Positions 36,510 to 45,536 are shown, counted from the stretch's first letter. The stretch is DNA of 64,000 bases from Fundidesulfovibrio agrisoli (GCF_022808715.1 NZ_JAKZKX010000001.1:248001-312000); one strand, 5' to 3'. Numbers and translations: made by a program. Notes: generated from the sequence alone by a model not told the origin.

Positions 36510-36669
36510 TTCACGCTGGACGGGGGAGGGTGGGCCGAAGCGAAGAGCTCTTCAATTAAAATAATTATTATAAGATGTTATTGTGAAATGGCGGGTTTGG
36601 GACGACCCCCGCGCACACGGAGCCCGGCCTGCTCCAGCGCGCCCGGAAACCGTGGGGTGCGCCCGACTT

Positions 36670-36685
36670 GCTGCATAATTGCAAC
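36670..36685. promoter_or_regulatory. Activator palindrome A (GTTGC-N6-GCAAC family)
   Basis: GCTGCATAATTGCAAC, one mismatch from the palindrome found near the transporter operon. It lies about 270 bp upstream of the islA sigma-54 promoter, a normal enhancer distance. Confidence 0.55.
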
Positions 36686-36736
36686 GCAAAAATACCATTT
36701 TGGGCGATTTCTCGCTATTTTAGCATGTTGGATGAA

Positions 36737-36752
36737 GGTGCAAAAATGCAAC
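36737..36752. promoter_or_regulatory. Activator palindrome B (GTTGC-N6-GCAAC family)
   Basis: GGTGCAAAAATGCAAC, one mismatch from the palindrome, 67 bp from site A. Both lie between the end of the regulator gene and islA. Confidence 0.55.
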
Positions 36753-36801
36753 ATGGTGCAATTTTCAACCACTTCATCCTTTGGAGCGCCCTGGGCCCCG
36801 A

Positions 36802-38223
36802 TCAGTCCTGTTGCGGGTCGTTCATGTGCAGCTTGCGGAAGATGGTGGTCCTGTTGACCCCGAACATCCTGGCCACCTTGGTCACGGAGCCGTGGGCCTC
36901 CAGGGCGTCCCGGATCAGGCCGCGCTCGATCTCGGCCATGATCTCCTTGAGGGGCCTGCCCGCGGCGTTGTCGATGTGGCAGGCAAGGGAGGCGGCCAGC
37001 ACCGTGGGTTTCTGGTCGTCCAGCATGGCGCCGGGCAGGTCGCCCAGTTCCACCACGTCCTTCTCGCAAGTGATGACCAGGCTCTGGATCATGTTCTCCA
37101 GTTCGCGCACGTTGCCCGGCCAGCGGTAGTTCTTCATGGCCTCCTCCACGGCGTGGGACAGCACGAGGCGCTTGCGGTAGCGGGCCGTGAACCGCTCCAG
37201 GAAGGTGCGGGTCAGGGGCAGGATGTCCTCGGGGCGGTCGCGCAGGGGCGGGATGTTCAGCACGGCCACCCGCAGCCGGTAGTAGAGGTCGCTGCGGAAG
37301 GTGCCTTTGCGCACCTCCTCGGCCAGGTCCCGGTTGGTGGCGGCCACGATGCGCACGTCCACCTTCTTGGCCTGGGTGGAGCCCACCCGGACCACCTCCT
37401 GGTCCTGGAGCACCCGCAAAAGCTTGGACTGCATGATCTGGGGCAGCTCCCCGATCTCGTCCAGGAAGACGGTCCCCTTGTCGGCCAGCTCGAAAAATCC
37501 GATTTTGCCCTTGGTCAGTGCGCCGGAAAAGGCCCCGGGCACATAGCCGAACAGCTCGGACTCGATCAGGTTCTCGGGGATCGAGGCGCAGTCCACTTTG
37601 AAGAACGGCCTGTCGTGCCGGGAGGACAGGCCGTGCATCTTCCTCGCGACCACGTCCTTGCCGACGCCGGTTTCACCGAGCAGCAGCACGGTGGCGTCGG
37701 TCGGCGCGATGCGCTGGATCTGTTCCACCAGGCGGGTCATCACCGCGCTCGTGACGACGATGGGCGTCTGCTGGGTCTTGGCCTTATTGAAGTAATCGAA
37801 ATTCTTGTGGTATTTTTCGATGAGTTCGCGCTGCTCCGCGATCTGGTCCTTCATCTGGGACATCATGGTGATGTCGCGGGCGTAGGTGACCACCAGGGTG
37901 ACGGCTCCCTCCTCGTCGAAAATCGGATAGCCGCTGAGCACCATGCGCCGGTCGTGCATGTTGGTCTGCACGCGGGTCACGGGCTTGCCCGTGGCCACGA
38001 TCTCCGGGTTCAGGGCCGTGTTGTACACCCCGCTCTTCTTGAGTTCGCGCACGTTGCGCCCGAGGATGTCCTCGCGTTTGAGGCCGGTGAGCTTCTCGTA
38101 CATGGTGTTGACCTTGAGGGTCACACCGTCCCTGTCCGTGATGTAGACCCCATCCCCCAGAGTATCGAGGATGCTGTCCATGCGCGCGCTCAGCAGCGTG
38201 TCTATGAAGTCGTCCTTGCTCAT
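36802..38223 (-). CDS. Sigma-54-dependent activator with an N-terminal PAS domain
   Basis: Protein of 473 residues from the ATG at 38223. A PAS domain (about 13-120) is the likely sensor. The AAA+ domain follows, with Walker A GETGVGKD (183-190), the sigma-54 contact loop GAFSGA (230-235, in place of GAFTGA) and Walker B VFLDE. A Fis-type helix-turn-helix ends the protein (GSVTKVARMFGVNRTTIFRKL). It sits between islAB and the divergent transporter/shell operon, both with sigma-54 promoters, so it should be the isethionate-responsive activator. The signal may be isethionate or an intermediate. Confidence 0.9.
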   Translation of the reverse strand: MSKDDFIDTLLSARMDSILDTLGDGVYITDRDGVTLKVNTMYEKLTGLKREDILGRNVRELKKSGVYNTALNPEIVATGKPVTRVQTNMHDRRMVLSGYPIFDEEGAVTLVVTYARDITMMSQMKDQIAEQRELIEKYHKNFDYFNKAKTQQTPIVVTSAVMTRLVEQIQRIAPTDATVLLLGETGVGKDVVARKMHGLSSRHDRPFFKVDCASIPENLIESELFGYVPGAFSGALTKGKIGFFELADKGTVFLDEIGELPQIMQSKLLRVLQDQEVVRVGSTQAKKVDVRIVAATNRDLAEEVRKGTFRSDLYYRLRVAVLNIPPLRDRPEDILPLTRTFLERFTARYRKRLVLSHAVEEAMKNYRWPGNVRELENMIQSLVITCEKDVVELGDLPGAMLDDQKPTVLAASLACHIDNAAGRPLKEIMAEIERGLIRDALEAHGSVTKVARMFGVNRTTIFRKLHMNDPQQD

Positions 38224-38256
38224 GTCGGGTGTCCCTCGCGATCTATGGCGAAAACG

Positions 38257-38272
38257 GTTGCGGACCCGCAAC
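38257..38272. promoter_or_regulatory. Activator palindrome C, 34 bp ahead of the regulator start
   Basis: GTTGCGGACCCGCAAC, perfect 7-bp arms. Its place just before the regulator ATG suggests autoregulation. Confidence 0.5.
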
Positions 38273-38417
38273 TCGCATCGGGTCCATGCAAGGCCCGTGC
38301 GCCGGGGAACAAGCGGGCCGGAGGGCCGCCCGGCTTTCCAGCGGCCTGGAATCACGTGTTAAAAATCGCGGCTCTCTTGGATGGTCCTTCTCACGGTTGG
38401 GACGTTCACCCAAAGCC

Positions 38418-38433
38418 GTTGCAGTATCGCATC
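38418..38433. promoter_or_regulatory. Activator palindrome F (imperfect)
   Basis: GTTGCAGTATCGCATC, one mismatch in the right arm, immediately next to site D. Confidence 0.4.
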
Positions 38434-38436
38434 ATT

Positions 38437-38452
38437 GTTGCACTTGTGCAAC
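38437..38452. promoter_or_regulatory. Activator palindrome D (perfect)
   Basis: GTTGCACTTGTGCAAC, 7-bp perfect arms, about 190 bp upstream of the rightward sigma-54 promoter. Confidence 0.65.
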
Positions 38453-38518
38453 CTCTCGCGGTGGCTAGGACCGGGCTTGTGAAATATGCTACAATAAGAA
38501 AAGTACTGAACAACGGCC

Positions 38519-38534
38519 GTTGCAAGTATGCAAC
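38519..38534. promoter_or_regulatory. Activator palindrome E (perfect)
   Basis: GTTGCAAGTATGCAAC, 6-bp perfect arms, about 110 bp upstream of the rightward sigma-54 promoter. Confidence 0.65.
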
Positions 38535-38642
38535 GCGCGGGCCTAAGGGGCTCATACGCTCATCCCGAAACAAGGGGGCAGGATGCTCGGCAATCCAGCA
38601 TCCGTGCGCTTTGAGTCGAGATTCCTGAATTGTTGCGGGAGT

Positions 38643-38658
38643 TGGTATCAGATTTGCT
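38643..38658 (+). promoter_or_regulatory. Sigma-54 promoter of the transporter/microcompartment operon
   Basis: TGGTATCAGATTTGCT has GG (38644-38645) and GC (38656-38657) 10 nt apart, with TTTGCT as the -12 box. Predicted start near 38669, leaving a leader of about 180 nt. Confidence 0.65.
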
Positions 38659-38730
38659 CTCCTGGTTTTCGTCGCAACAGGCCTGGGCGTCGATAGGCGC
38701 TCGTTCTGGTGGCGGAGTAACAGCATAAAA

Positions 38731-38800
38731 CAGGAGATTGCTCCTGCATTGTGAGTGTGAGGGCGCTCCGGCCCTCATCCGGCGCAAGCCGGAGGGCCGG
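38731..38800 (+). other. Structured leader of the transporter mRNA
   Basis: A small hairpin (CAGGAG-attg-CTCCTG, 38731-38746) is followed by a larger one with perfect 9-bp outer arms (CCGGCCCTC 38768-38776, GAGGGCCGG 38792-38800). It ends 50 nt before the start codon; no known riboswitch was recognised. Confidence 0.4.
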
Positions 38801-38849
38801 GGCAGAGCGGCCCGCGCAGCGGGTCTGGCCGTGTACCGAAGGAGGCAAC

Positions 38850-39962
38850 ATGCACGTGTATCGTCGTATCTTCGGCTTTTTGGCTTTGCTCATGTTTCTG
38901 GTCTCCACCCCGGCTTTTGCGGAAAAGTTCGTCGTCGGCTACCAGCCCTACGACACAATCTCTTACCAGGCGATCATCAACTCCGAGCTCGGCCTCTGGA
39001 AGCAGTACGTGCCCAAGGGTACGGAAATCGAGTTCCAGGGCGCGCTGCAGGGCACGGTGGTGGCCAACAACATGTTGGCCGACAAAGCCCACATCGGCTA
39101 CATGAGCGTGATGCCCGCCACCATCCTCTGCTCCAAGCCGGAGCAGGCCGAGATCAAGATGGTCGCCACGGCGGGCATGTCCGAGGGCACCCGCTGCTCC
39201 CTGGTGCTGGTGCGCAAGGACGCCCCCCAGTTCAAGAGCAACGAGGAGCTGGCCCGCTGGATGGACGGCAAGGTCATCGCCGCCCCCAAGGGCAGCGCCT
39301 CGGACCAGTACCTGCTCAAGTTCTTCGAAAAGTACAACGTCAAGCCCGGCGAGTACCTGAACCAGTCCATCGAGGTTATCGGCACCAACTTCCGCATCGG
39401 CAAGCTCGACGCCGCCTCCCTGTGGGAGCCCACGCTCTCCCGCGTGGCCACGGACGTGGGCGAAGGCGTCGCGCGCATCGCAGCCGACGGCCGCGCCTGC
39501 GACAACCCCGACCTGGGCATGGTGGTGATGCGCAAGGACTTCATGGAGAAGCACCCCGAAGTGGCCAAGGGCTACCTGCGCTCCGAACTGGAAGCCCAGC
39601 GCTATCTGCTCGACCCCAAGAACTGGTCGAACGTCATCGACATGGTCTCCAAGCACGCCACCGGCGTGCCCAAGCGGGTGCTCTGGTACTCGATCTACGG
39701 CCAGGTTCCCTCCGACTCCAAGGAGCCGGTGCGCGAGTGGAAGTCCTTCTACTTCAACGAGCGCGAGAAGCTGAACATCGCCGAAGTGGCCCCCTTCCTG
39801 CTCAAGGACAAGCGCATCAAGGAAGTCCCCAAGCCCGGCACCGTGGATGATTCCCTGGCCCGGCAGGTGTTCAAGGAAGCCGGATACACCCCGGTGAGCG
39901 CCACCGTCACCCTGGGAGACATCAAGGGCGCCCCCGCCAGCGCCTGCCCCTTCAAGGATTAG
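38850..39962 (+). CDS. ABC transporter substrate-binding protein, NitT/TauT type
   Basis: Periplasmic binding protein of 370 residues with a signal peptide (RRIFGFLALLMFLVSTPAFA) behind a strong AAGGAGG site. TauA/SsuA-like features include QGTVVANNMLADKAHIGYMS, IAAPKGSASDQYLLKFF and LDAASLWEPTL. By context it should capture isethionate. A ~160-bp gap with a GC-rich hairpin (GGGCC-gcga-GGCCC) separates it from the permease, as is common where binding protein is made in excess. The longer frame from 38751 hides the signal peptide. Confidence 0.88.
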   Translation: MHVYRRIFGFLALLMFLVSTPAFAEKFVVGYQPYDTISYQAIINSELGLWKQYVPKGTEIEFQGALQGTVVANNMLADKAHIGYMSVMPATILCSKPEQAEIKMVATAGMSEGTRCSLVLVRKDAPQFKSNEELARWMDGKVIAAPKGSASDQYLLKFFEKYNVKPGEYLNQSIEVIGTNFRIGKLDAASLWEPTLSRVATDVGEGVARIAADGRACDNPDLGMVVMRKDFMEKHPEVAKGYLRSELEAQRYLLDPKNWSNVIDMVSKHATGVPKRVLWYSIYGQVPSDSKEPVREWKSFYFNEREKLNIAEVAPFLLKDKRIKEVPKPGTVDDSLARQVFKEAGYTPVSATVTLGDIKGAPASACPFKD

Positions 39963-40124
39963 CCCCTGGGCCGCGAGGCCCTGACATGTCCGCCCCGGTG
40001 CGCGCGGCCCCTCGCCGCGCCCACCAGGGCAGGGCCACCGTCTCTTGCGGCGCGAGCCACAGCGGCCACGGCACAGGAAACAGCCCCGGAGCGATCCGGG
40101 CAACGACAAGGTGGAGGCTCTTCC

Positions 40125-41027
40125 GTGACCAACGCAACAGCTACAACAGCGGCGACCCCGACCACTGTGACCGCGCCGGCGGAGCAGGGCGGCGCGCTGA
40201 GCTCCTGGCAGATCACCCTGTTCAGCCTCAAGCAGTGGCTCAAGAGCCCGAGCCCGTATCTGAACGTCCTGGGCATCGTCGGTTTTATCGTATTCTGGTA
40301 CCTGGCCACGGAGCGGTTCAAGCTGCCCTGGTTCAACAAGCTGCCCGGACCGGTGGCCGTCTTCCAGGAGTGGGTCTCCCGCGATCCGGCCTACGGCATC
40401 TCCATCTACTCCCCGGAGTACTACCACCACATCTTCACCAGCATCTGGCGCGTGCTCCAGGCCTTCATCCTGGCCACGGTGCTGGGCGTGCCCATCGGGC
40501 TGTTCATGGGCTGGAAGAAGACCTTCAAGGACTACACCTTCCCCCTGCTGGAGACCCTGCGACCCATCCCCATGCTGGCCTGGGTGCCGCTCTCCATCCT
40601 GATGTGGCCGGGGCGCGAGGCATCGATCATCTTTCTGACCTTCCTTGGCTCCTTCTTCGCCACGGTGCTGAACACCCTGCTGGGCGTGGAGTCCATCGAC
40701 GAGGTCTACTTCCGGGCGGCCAGCTCGCTCGGGGCCAAGCCGCGCCAGGTTTTCTTCAAGGTCATCCTGCCGGGCTCGCTGCCCTTCATCTTCACGGGCC
40801 TGCAGATCAGCATGGGCTTCGCCTGGTTCTCCCTGGTGGCCGGCGAGATGCTGGCCGGCGAATACGGGCTCGGCTACCTGATCTGGAACTCGTTCATCAT
40901 GGTGCAGTACCCGGTCATCGTCATCGCCATGGTCACCCTGGGGGTGATCGGCGGTTTCTCCAGCTCGCTCATCCGCATGGTGGGCGACCGGCTGATGCAA
41001 TGGAAAGTCAGGGAGGCCGCGCGATGA
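40125..41027 (+). CDS. ABC transporter permease 1, NitT/TauT type
   Basis: Inner-membrane permease of 300 residues with about six helices and the BPD_transp_1 coupling loop (YFRAASSLGAKPRQVFFKVILPGSLPFI). A 50-residue Thr/Ala-rich N-terminus precedes the first helix. GTG start after GGAGG. It overlaps the ATPase gene by 4 bp. It is one of two permeases that probably form a heterodimer. Confidence 0.9.
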   Translation: MTNATATTAATPTTVTAPAEQGGALSSWQITLFSLKQWLKSPSPYLNVLGIVGFIVFWYLATERFKLPWFNKLPGPVAVFQEWVSRDPAYGISIYSPEYYHHIFTSIWRVLQAFILATVLGVPIGLFMGWKKTFKDYTFPLLETLRPIPMLAWVPLSILMWPGREASIIFLTFLGSFFATVLNTLLGVESIDEVYFRAASSLGAKPRQVFFKVILPGSLPFIFTGLQISMGFAWFSLVAGEMLAGEYGLGYLIWNSFIMVQYPVIVIAMVTLGVIGGFSSSLIRMVGDRLMQWKVREAAR

Positions 41028-41872
41028 ACACCGCTGAAAAGATTGCGACTAATGAACGCGGACGCATCAGCATCCGCAACGTGACCAAGGTGTACGACCC
41101 CGACGGGGCCAAGGTCCTGGCCGTGGACAACTGCTCCATGGAGATCGAGGCGGGCGAGTTCTGCGTGGTCGTCGGGCCCTCGGGCTGCGGCAAGACCACC
41201 CTTCTGAACGCCATCGCCGGGTTCCACAGCATCACCTCCGGCGAGATCCACCTGGACGGCGAGCTGCTCTGCAGCGGCCAGAAGCGGACCCAGCCCGGCT
41301 CGGACAGGATCGTGGTCTTCCAGAACGGGGCGCTCTTCCCCTGGTACACCGTGCTCGAGAACGTGACCTTCGGCCCGGTGGTCCAGGGCGGCGTGAACGA
41401 GAAGGACGCCAAGGACAAGGCCCGGGCCATGCTCGGCCAGATGGGCCTGGAGGGCATCGAGAACAACTACCCCAGCGAGATCTCCTCCGGCATGCGCCGG
41501 CGCGTGGAGATCGCCCGGGCCATGATGAACGACCCCAGCGTCCTGCTGCTGGACGAGCCCTTCCGGGCCATGGACGCCCTGACCAAAACGGTGGTCCACC
41601 AGTTCCTGCTCGACGTCTACGACAAGAGCAAGAAGACCGTGTTCTTCATCACCCACGATCTGGAGGAGGCCATCTTCCTGGGCTCCAAGGTCTACATCAT
41701 GACCACCCGCCCGGCGCAGATCAAGACCATCCTCAACGTGGACATCCCCCGTCCCCGCGACTTCCGCGCGCTCTCCTCGGCCACCTACATCAGGCTGAAG
41801 AAGGAGTGCATCGAGGCCGTGCACGAGGAGGCCCTCAAGGCCTTCAAGGCCGGCGAGCGGGAAATGGCCTGA
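41024..41872 (+). CDS. ABC transporter ATPase 1, NitT/TauT type
   Basis: ATPase of 282 residues: Walker A GPSGCGKT, Q-loop VFQNG, signature ISSGMRRRVEIARAM (SSGMR for the usual LSGGQ), Walker B VLLLDEPF and the switch HDLEEAIFL. The second signature glycine is replaced by methionine, which may lower activity at that site. ATG overlaps the permease stop; much longer upstream extensions in this frame are spurious. Confidence 0.9.
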   Translation: MNTAEKIATNERGRISIRNVTKVYDPDGAKVLAVDNCSMEIEAGEFCVVVGPSGCGKTTLLNAIAGFHSITSGEIHLDGELLCSGQKRTQPGSDRIVVFQNGALFPWYTVLENVTFGPVVQGGVNEKDAKDKARAMLGQMGLEGIENNYPSEISSGMRRRVEIARAMMNDPSVLLLDEPFRAMDALTKTVVHQFLLDVYDKSKKTVFFITHDLEEAIFLGSKVYIMTTRPAQIKTILNVDIPRPRDFRALSSATYIRLKKECIEAVHEEALKAFKAGEREMA

Positions 41873-41906
41873 CGGATCGGTCCTTTTCACACCGGAGACA
41901 GTCGCC

Positions 41907-42713
41907 ATGGCAACAGCCAGCAGCCAGCAGTTCAATTGGGTGAAATTCAGGAAGAGCGTCTTCAGCCTGACCACGGGGCGCGGCATCGCCTCCATCATCA
42001 TCTTTACCATACTCTGGGAGATCTGCTCCCGGCTCGGAGTGCCGATCATCGGCAACGTGCCCCCTCCCTCCGCCGTCCTGGCGGCCCTGGGCAAGCAGCT
42101 CGTCAGCCCGGCCTACTGGATGTCCTGGCTGGACAGCTTCGTGCGCATCCTCACGGGGTTTGCGATAGCCCAGGTGCTGGGCATCCCGCTGGGGCTGCTG
42201 CTGGGCGTTAACCGCACCGCGCGCGAGCTGATCTACCCGATCTTCGAGATCATGCGCCCCATCCCGCCCCTGGCCTGGGTGCCCATCGCGGTGATCTTCT
42301 GGCCCACCACGGAGCTCTCCATGATGTTCGTGACCTTCCTGGGGGCCTTCTTCACCGTGGTGCTGAACATCGTGGGCGGCGCCAGCAGCATCGACCTGCG
42401 CTACATCCGCGCGGCCCACTCCCTGGGCTCCTCCCGCTCGGACATATTCTGGCGGGTGATGCTCCCGGCCACCCTGCCCAGCATCGTGGTGGGCATGACC
42501 GTGGGCATGGGCATCACCTGGGCGGTGGTGGTGGCGGCGGAGATGATCGCCAGCCGCTCGGGCCTGGGCTTCCTCACCTGGCGGGCCTACGTGGCGGGCG
42601 AATATCCCCTCATCATCATCGGCATGATGAGCATCGGCATCGCGGGTTACGTGTCCTCGGCCCTCATCCGCATGATCGGCAGCCGCCTGACCCCCTGGCT
42701 GCGGACCTTCTAA
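41907..42713 (+). CDS. ABC transporter permease 2, NitT/TauT type
   Basis: Permease of 268 residues with the same fold and loop (YIRAAHSLGSSRSDIFWRVMLPATLPSI) as permease 1 but clearly diverged. It starts 34 bp after ATPase 1. Only one binding protein is encoded, so permeases 1 and 2 likely pair. Confidence 0.9.
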   Translation: MATASSQQFNWVKFRKSVFSLTTGRGIASIIIFTILWEICSRLGVPIIGNVPPPSAVLAALGKQLVSPAYWMSWLDSFVRILTGFAIAQVLGIPLGLLLGVNRTARELIYPIFEIMRPIPPLAWVPIAVIFWPTTELSMMFVTFLGAFFTVVLNIVGGASSIDLRYIRAAHSLGSSRSDIFWRVMLPATLPSIVVGMTVGMGITWAVVVAAEMIASRSGLGFLTWRAYVAGEYPLIIIGMMSIGIAGYVSSALIRMIGSRLTPWLRTF

Positions 42714-42725
42714 GGAGCACCACCC

Positions 42726-43640
42726 ATGAGCCAGACGCAACTGACCCCCGGCATGGGCGCCGGAGAGATGACCGTAACCGGCGTGGCCAAGGGCTTCGGG
42801 CTCGGGCCGCTGCACAAGCAGGTGCTCTGCGACTGCTCCTTCACCCTGGAGAAGGGCAAGCTCACCGTGCTCATCGGACCCTCGGGCTGCGGCAAGAGCA
42901 CCCTGGTCAATGTGCTGGCGGGCTACGAGGCCCCGGACGCCGGAAGCGTCCTCCTGGACGGCAAGCCCGTCTGCGAGCCGGGCCCCGACCGCCTGGTAGT
43001 CTTCCAGGAGACGGCCCTGTTCCCCTGGATGACCACCTACGAGAACGTGAGCTACGGCCCGCGCGTGCAGCGCAAGATGCCCGAGGCGGAGTTCCGGCGG
43101 GAGACCATGAAGCTCCTGGACCTGGTGGGCCTGCGGGATTTCAAGGACAAATACCCCTCGCAGCTCTCGGGCGGCATGCAGCGCCGGGCGGAGCTGGTGC
43201 GGGCCATGATCAACCAGCCCAAGGTCATGCTCATGGACGAGCCTTTCCGGGGCCTGGACGCCATGACCAGGGCCCTCATGCAGGAATACTATGTGCGCCT
43301 CTTCGAGGAGCACCGGGGCACCAACCTCTTCGTCACCTCCGAACTGGAGGAGGCCATCTTCCTGGCCGACAAGCTGCTCATCCTGACCAACAGGCCCGCG
43401 CGGGTGAAGAAGGTCATCGAGGTGGACCTGCCCAGGCCGCGCGAGTTCGCCATGCTCACCTCCAAGGCCTACCAGGACTGCAAGATGGAGGCGCTGGAAC
43501 TCCTGCACGAGGAGGCCATGAAGTCCTTCGCGGCGGGGGCGGTCAACGCGGCCGACTTCCTGGAGGCCTGCTCACAGATGGGGCAGGACCAAGCCGTGCC
43601 CTCCTGCAAGGAAGGCCCGGGCGAGGAAACCAGGCAGTAG
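42726..43640 (+). CDS. ABC transporter ATPase 2, NitT/TauT type
   Basis: ATPase of 304 residues: Walker A GPSGCGKS, Q-loop VFQET, signature LSGGMQRRAELVRAM and Walker B VMLMDEPF. The switch histidine is missing: the usual THD is TSELEEAIFL here, as ATPase 1 keeps THDLEEA. A heterodimer of one site with normal switch and one with normal signature would have asymmetric catalytic sites. Confidence 0.88.
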   Translation: MSQTQLTPGMGAGEMTVTGVAKGFGLGPLHKQVLCDCSFTLEKGKLTVLIGPSGCGKSTLVNVLAGYEAPDAGSVLLDGKPVCEPGPDRLVVFQETALFPWMTTYENVSYGPRVQRKMPEAEFRRETMKLLDLVGLRDFKDKYPSQLSGGMQRRAELVRAMINQPKVMLMDEPFRGLDAMTRALMQEYYVRLFEEHRGTNLFVTSELEEAIFLADKLLILTNRPARVKKVIEVDLPRPREFAMLTSKAYQDCKMEALELLHEEAMKSFAAGAVNAADFLEACSQMGQDQAVPSCKEGPGEETRQ

Positions 43641-43728
43641 GCGCGTCAAGCTTCGCCCGACGGACCCGGTGCCCGGCACCGGGAGCCTGACGGGCGTCAA
43701 CGCTACGCAACCGCCCCGGGAGGCAGCA

Positions 43729-44469
43729 ATGGCGAAATGCATCATCACCGAGGCCGACATCCTCCAGGCGGCCGCGACCGGCCAGAAGATCCTGGCCGCG
43801 CCGGACTGCGAGTGCATCGTCACGGACCAGGCCCGCGAACGGGCCCTGGAGCTCGGCGTGGCCCTGCCTGGAGAGTGCGACGCCCGCGCACCGGCCGCTT
43901 CGGCCGCGCAGGCTGCGGCTCCGGGCGTGGGCGAGGCTTCGTCCGGCGCGGGCACGGCTCCTCTGGTCAGCCAGCTGGTGCGGGCCGTGTGCGCCAAGTT
44001 GCCCCCGGGCTCGGATCCGGCCGAAGTGGAGCGGCTGGTGCGCGGCGCGGTGGCCGCCCGCATGCCGTCTCATCCCGGCGGGGCGGGCGGGGCGGCCGCT
44101 GCCGAACCTGCCGAACAAGGGGCAGCTACGCTCTGCGAAGGCGGGGTCCGCTACATCGAGGCCGCCAGGCTCCTCCGGCAGGGCGGCAAGGCGGCGGACG
44201 TGCCCGGCCAGGCCCTGCTGGCCGAGGCCCTGGGCTCCCCGGGCGAGGCCGCGCTGGCCGCAGGCTATCTGGCCTGGGAGCGGGCCTCGTTCAGCCGGGA
44301 GGTGGACGCGGCCGAGCTGGGCGTGGTCATCGAAGGCGAGCTGCACCTGACCGTGGGCGGCAGGACCATCATCGGCAAGCCCGGGGACATGGTCTACCTG
44401 CCCAAGGGCGCGAAAGTCCTCTACAGCACGCCGTCGCGGGTGATGATGGCCTGCGTCAACGCGCACTGA
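43729..44469 (+). CDS. eutQ: EutQ-like cupin protein, possible acetate kinase of the microcompartment
   Basis: Protein of 246 residues from the ATG at 43729 (GGGAGG upstream). The N-terminus ([30 protein letters not shown]) is the small domain found in EutQ. The C-terminal cupin (about 170-246; [29 protein letters not shown]) matches EutQ. Between them is an Ala/Gly linker with two amphipathic helices (about 79-92 and 99-112) that look like encapsulation peptides. EutQ of Salmonella has reported acetate kinase activity, so this enzyme could turn acetyl phosphate into acetate and ATP. Confidence 0.75.
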   Translation: MAKCIITEADILQAAATGQKILAAPDCECIVTDQARERALELGVALPGECDARAPAASAAQAAAPGVGEASSGAGTAPLVSQLVRAVCAKLPPGSDPAEVERLVRGAVAARMPSHPGGAGGAAAAEPAEQGAATLCEGGVRYIEAARLLRQGGKAADVPGQALLAEALGSPGEAALAAGYLAWERASFSREVDAAELGVVIEGELHLTVGGRTIIGKPGDMVYLPKGAKVLYSTPSRVMMACVNAH

Positions 44470-44486
44470 CAGGCCGGGCCGCGACC

Positions 44487-45488
44487 ATGAACATTCTCGA
44501 ACGCTGCATCCGCGCCTGCCGGGAGAACCCCGGGGTTGTCGCCTTCCCGGACAGCCTGGACCAGCGCGTGCTGGCCGCCGCCGCCCGCCTGAAGGAGGAG
44601 GGCCTGGCCGAGCCGGTGCTCATGCACTCCCCCTTCGCGGTGCGCGAGAAGCTGCGCGTGGCTCGCCTGAACCCCGCCGGGCTGACCGTTGTGGACCACG
44701 CCGGTCCCGAGCTGCTGCGGCGCAACACCGAGGAATTCCTGGCCATCCGCGAACAGAAGGGCAAGCCCGTAAGCCCCGAGGTCGCCCAGGCGGCCATGCG
44801 CTGCCCCCTGGCCGCCTCGGCCATGATGGTGCGCCGGGGCGAGGTGGAGGTCGGCGTGGGCGGGAACCTCTCCTCCACGGCGGACATGCTCCGGGCCGGG
44901 CTGGCCATCCTGCCCAGGAAGCCCGGCATCAAGACCGTCTCCAGCTTTTTCCTGATGATCTCCCCGGACGGCGAGCGCCGCTTCGTGTTCGCGGACTGCG
45001 CCGTGGTGCCCGAGCCCACGGCCGAGACCCTGGCGGACATCGCCGTCTCCTCGGCGGGCATGGCCCGCACGCTGCTCGGCGAGGACCCCCGGGTGGCCAT
45101 GCTCTCCTTCTCCACCAAGGGCAGCGCCGAGCATCCCCGCGCGGCCATGGTGCGCGAGGCCGTGGAGCTGGCCAGTCAGCGCGCCCCGGACGTGGCCATC
45201 GACGGCGAGCTGCAGTTCGACGCGGCCTCCCTGCCCGAGGTGGCGGCCCTCAAGGCCCCGGGAAGCATCCTGGGCGGGCGGGCCAACGTGTTCGTGTTTC
45301 CGAGCCTGGAGGCCGGGAACATCGGCTACAAGCTGGTGGAGCGGCTGGCGGGCTATACCGCGCTGGGCCCGTTCCTCCAGGGATTCGAGGGCGGCTGGCA
45401 CGACCTCTCCCGAGGGTGCAGCGCCAAGGACATCTACACTGTCGCGGTGATCGGGCTGTGCCTGCGCAGAGGGACCCTGCCCCAATAG
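44487..45488 (+). CDS. pta: Phosphotransacetylase (EutD/Pta type)
   Basis: PTA_PTB-family enzyme of 333 residues that makes acetyl phosphate from acetyl-CoA, freeing CoA inside the shell. The start [20 protein letters not shown] and the motifs [20 protein letters not shown] and [14 protein letters not shown] fit EutD. Microcompartments of this type often use the unrelated PduL; here the classic Pta fold takes that place. It lies 17 bp after the EutQ-like gene. Confidence 0.9.
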   Translation: MNILERCIRACRENPGVVAFPDSLDQRVLAAAARLKEEGLAEPVLMHSPFAVREKLRVARLNPAGLTVVDHAGPELLRRNTEEFLAIREQKGKPVSPEVAQAAMRCPLAASAMMVRRGEVEVGVGGNLSSTADMLRAGLAILPRKPGIKTVSSFFLMISPDGERRFVFADCAVVPEPTAETLADIAVSSAGMARTLLGEDPRVAMLSFSTKGSAEHPRAAMVREAVELASQRAPDVAIDGELQFDAASLPEVAALKAPGSILGGRANVFVFPSLEAGNIGYKLVERLAGYTALGPFLQGFEGGWHDLSRGCSAKDIYTVAVIGLCLRRGTLPQ

Positions 45489-45536
45489 GGAACGCGGAAG
45501 GGCTGCGCCTAACCAGTTGCATCAAGGAGGCTTCGC

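Noticed and set aside
39986-41872. A 628-residue reading frame ending in ABC ATPase 1
   Set aside because: The first 346 codons overlap permease 1 in another frame and are low-complexity; the ATPase begins at the coupled ATG at 41024.
43665-43683. Hairpin between ATPase 2 and the EutQ-like gene as an operon-ending terminator
   Set aside because: CCCGGTGC/GCACCGGG arms with a 3-nt loop but no T-run; the operon probably continues.
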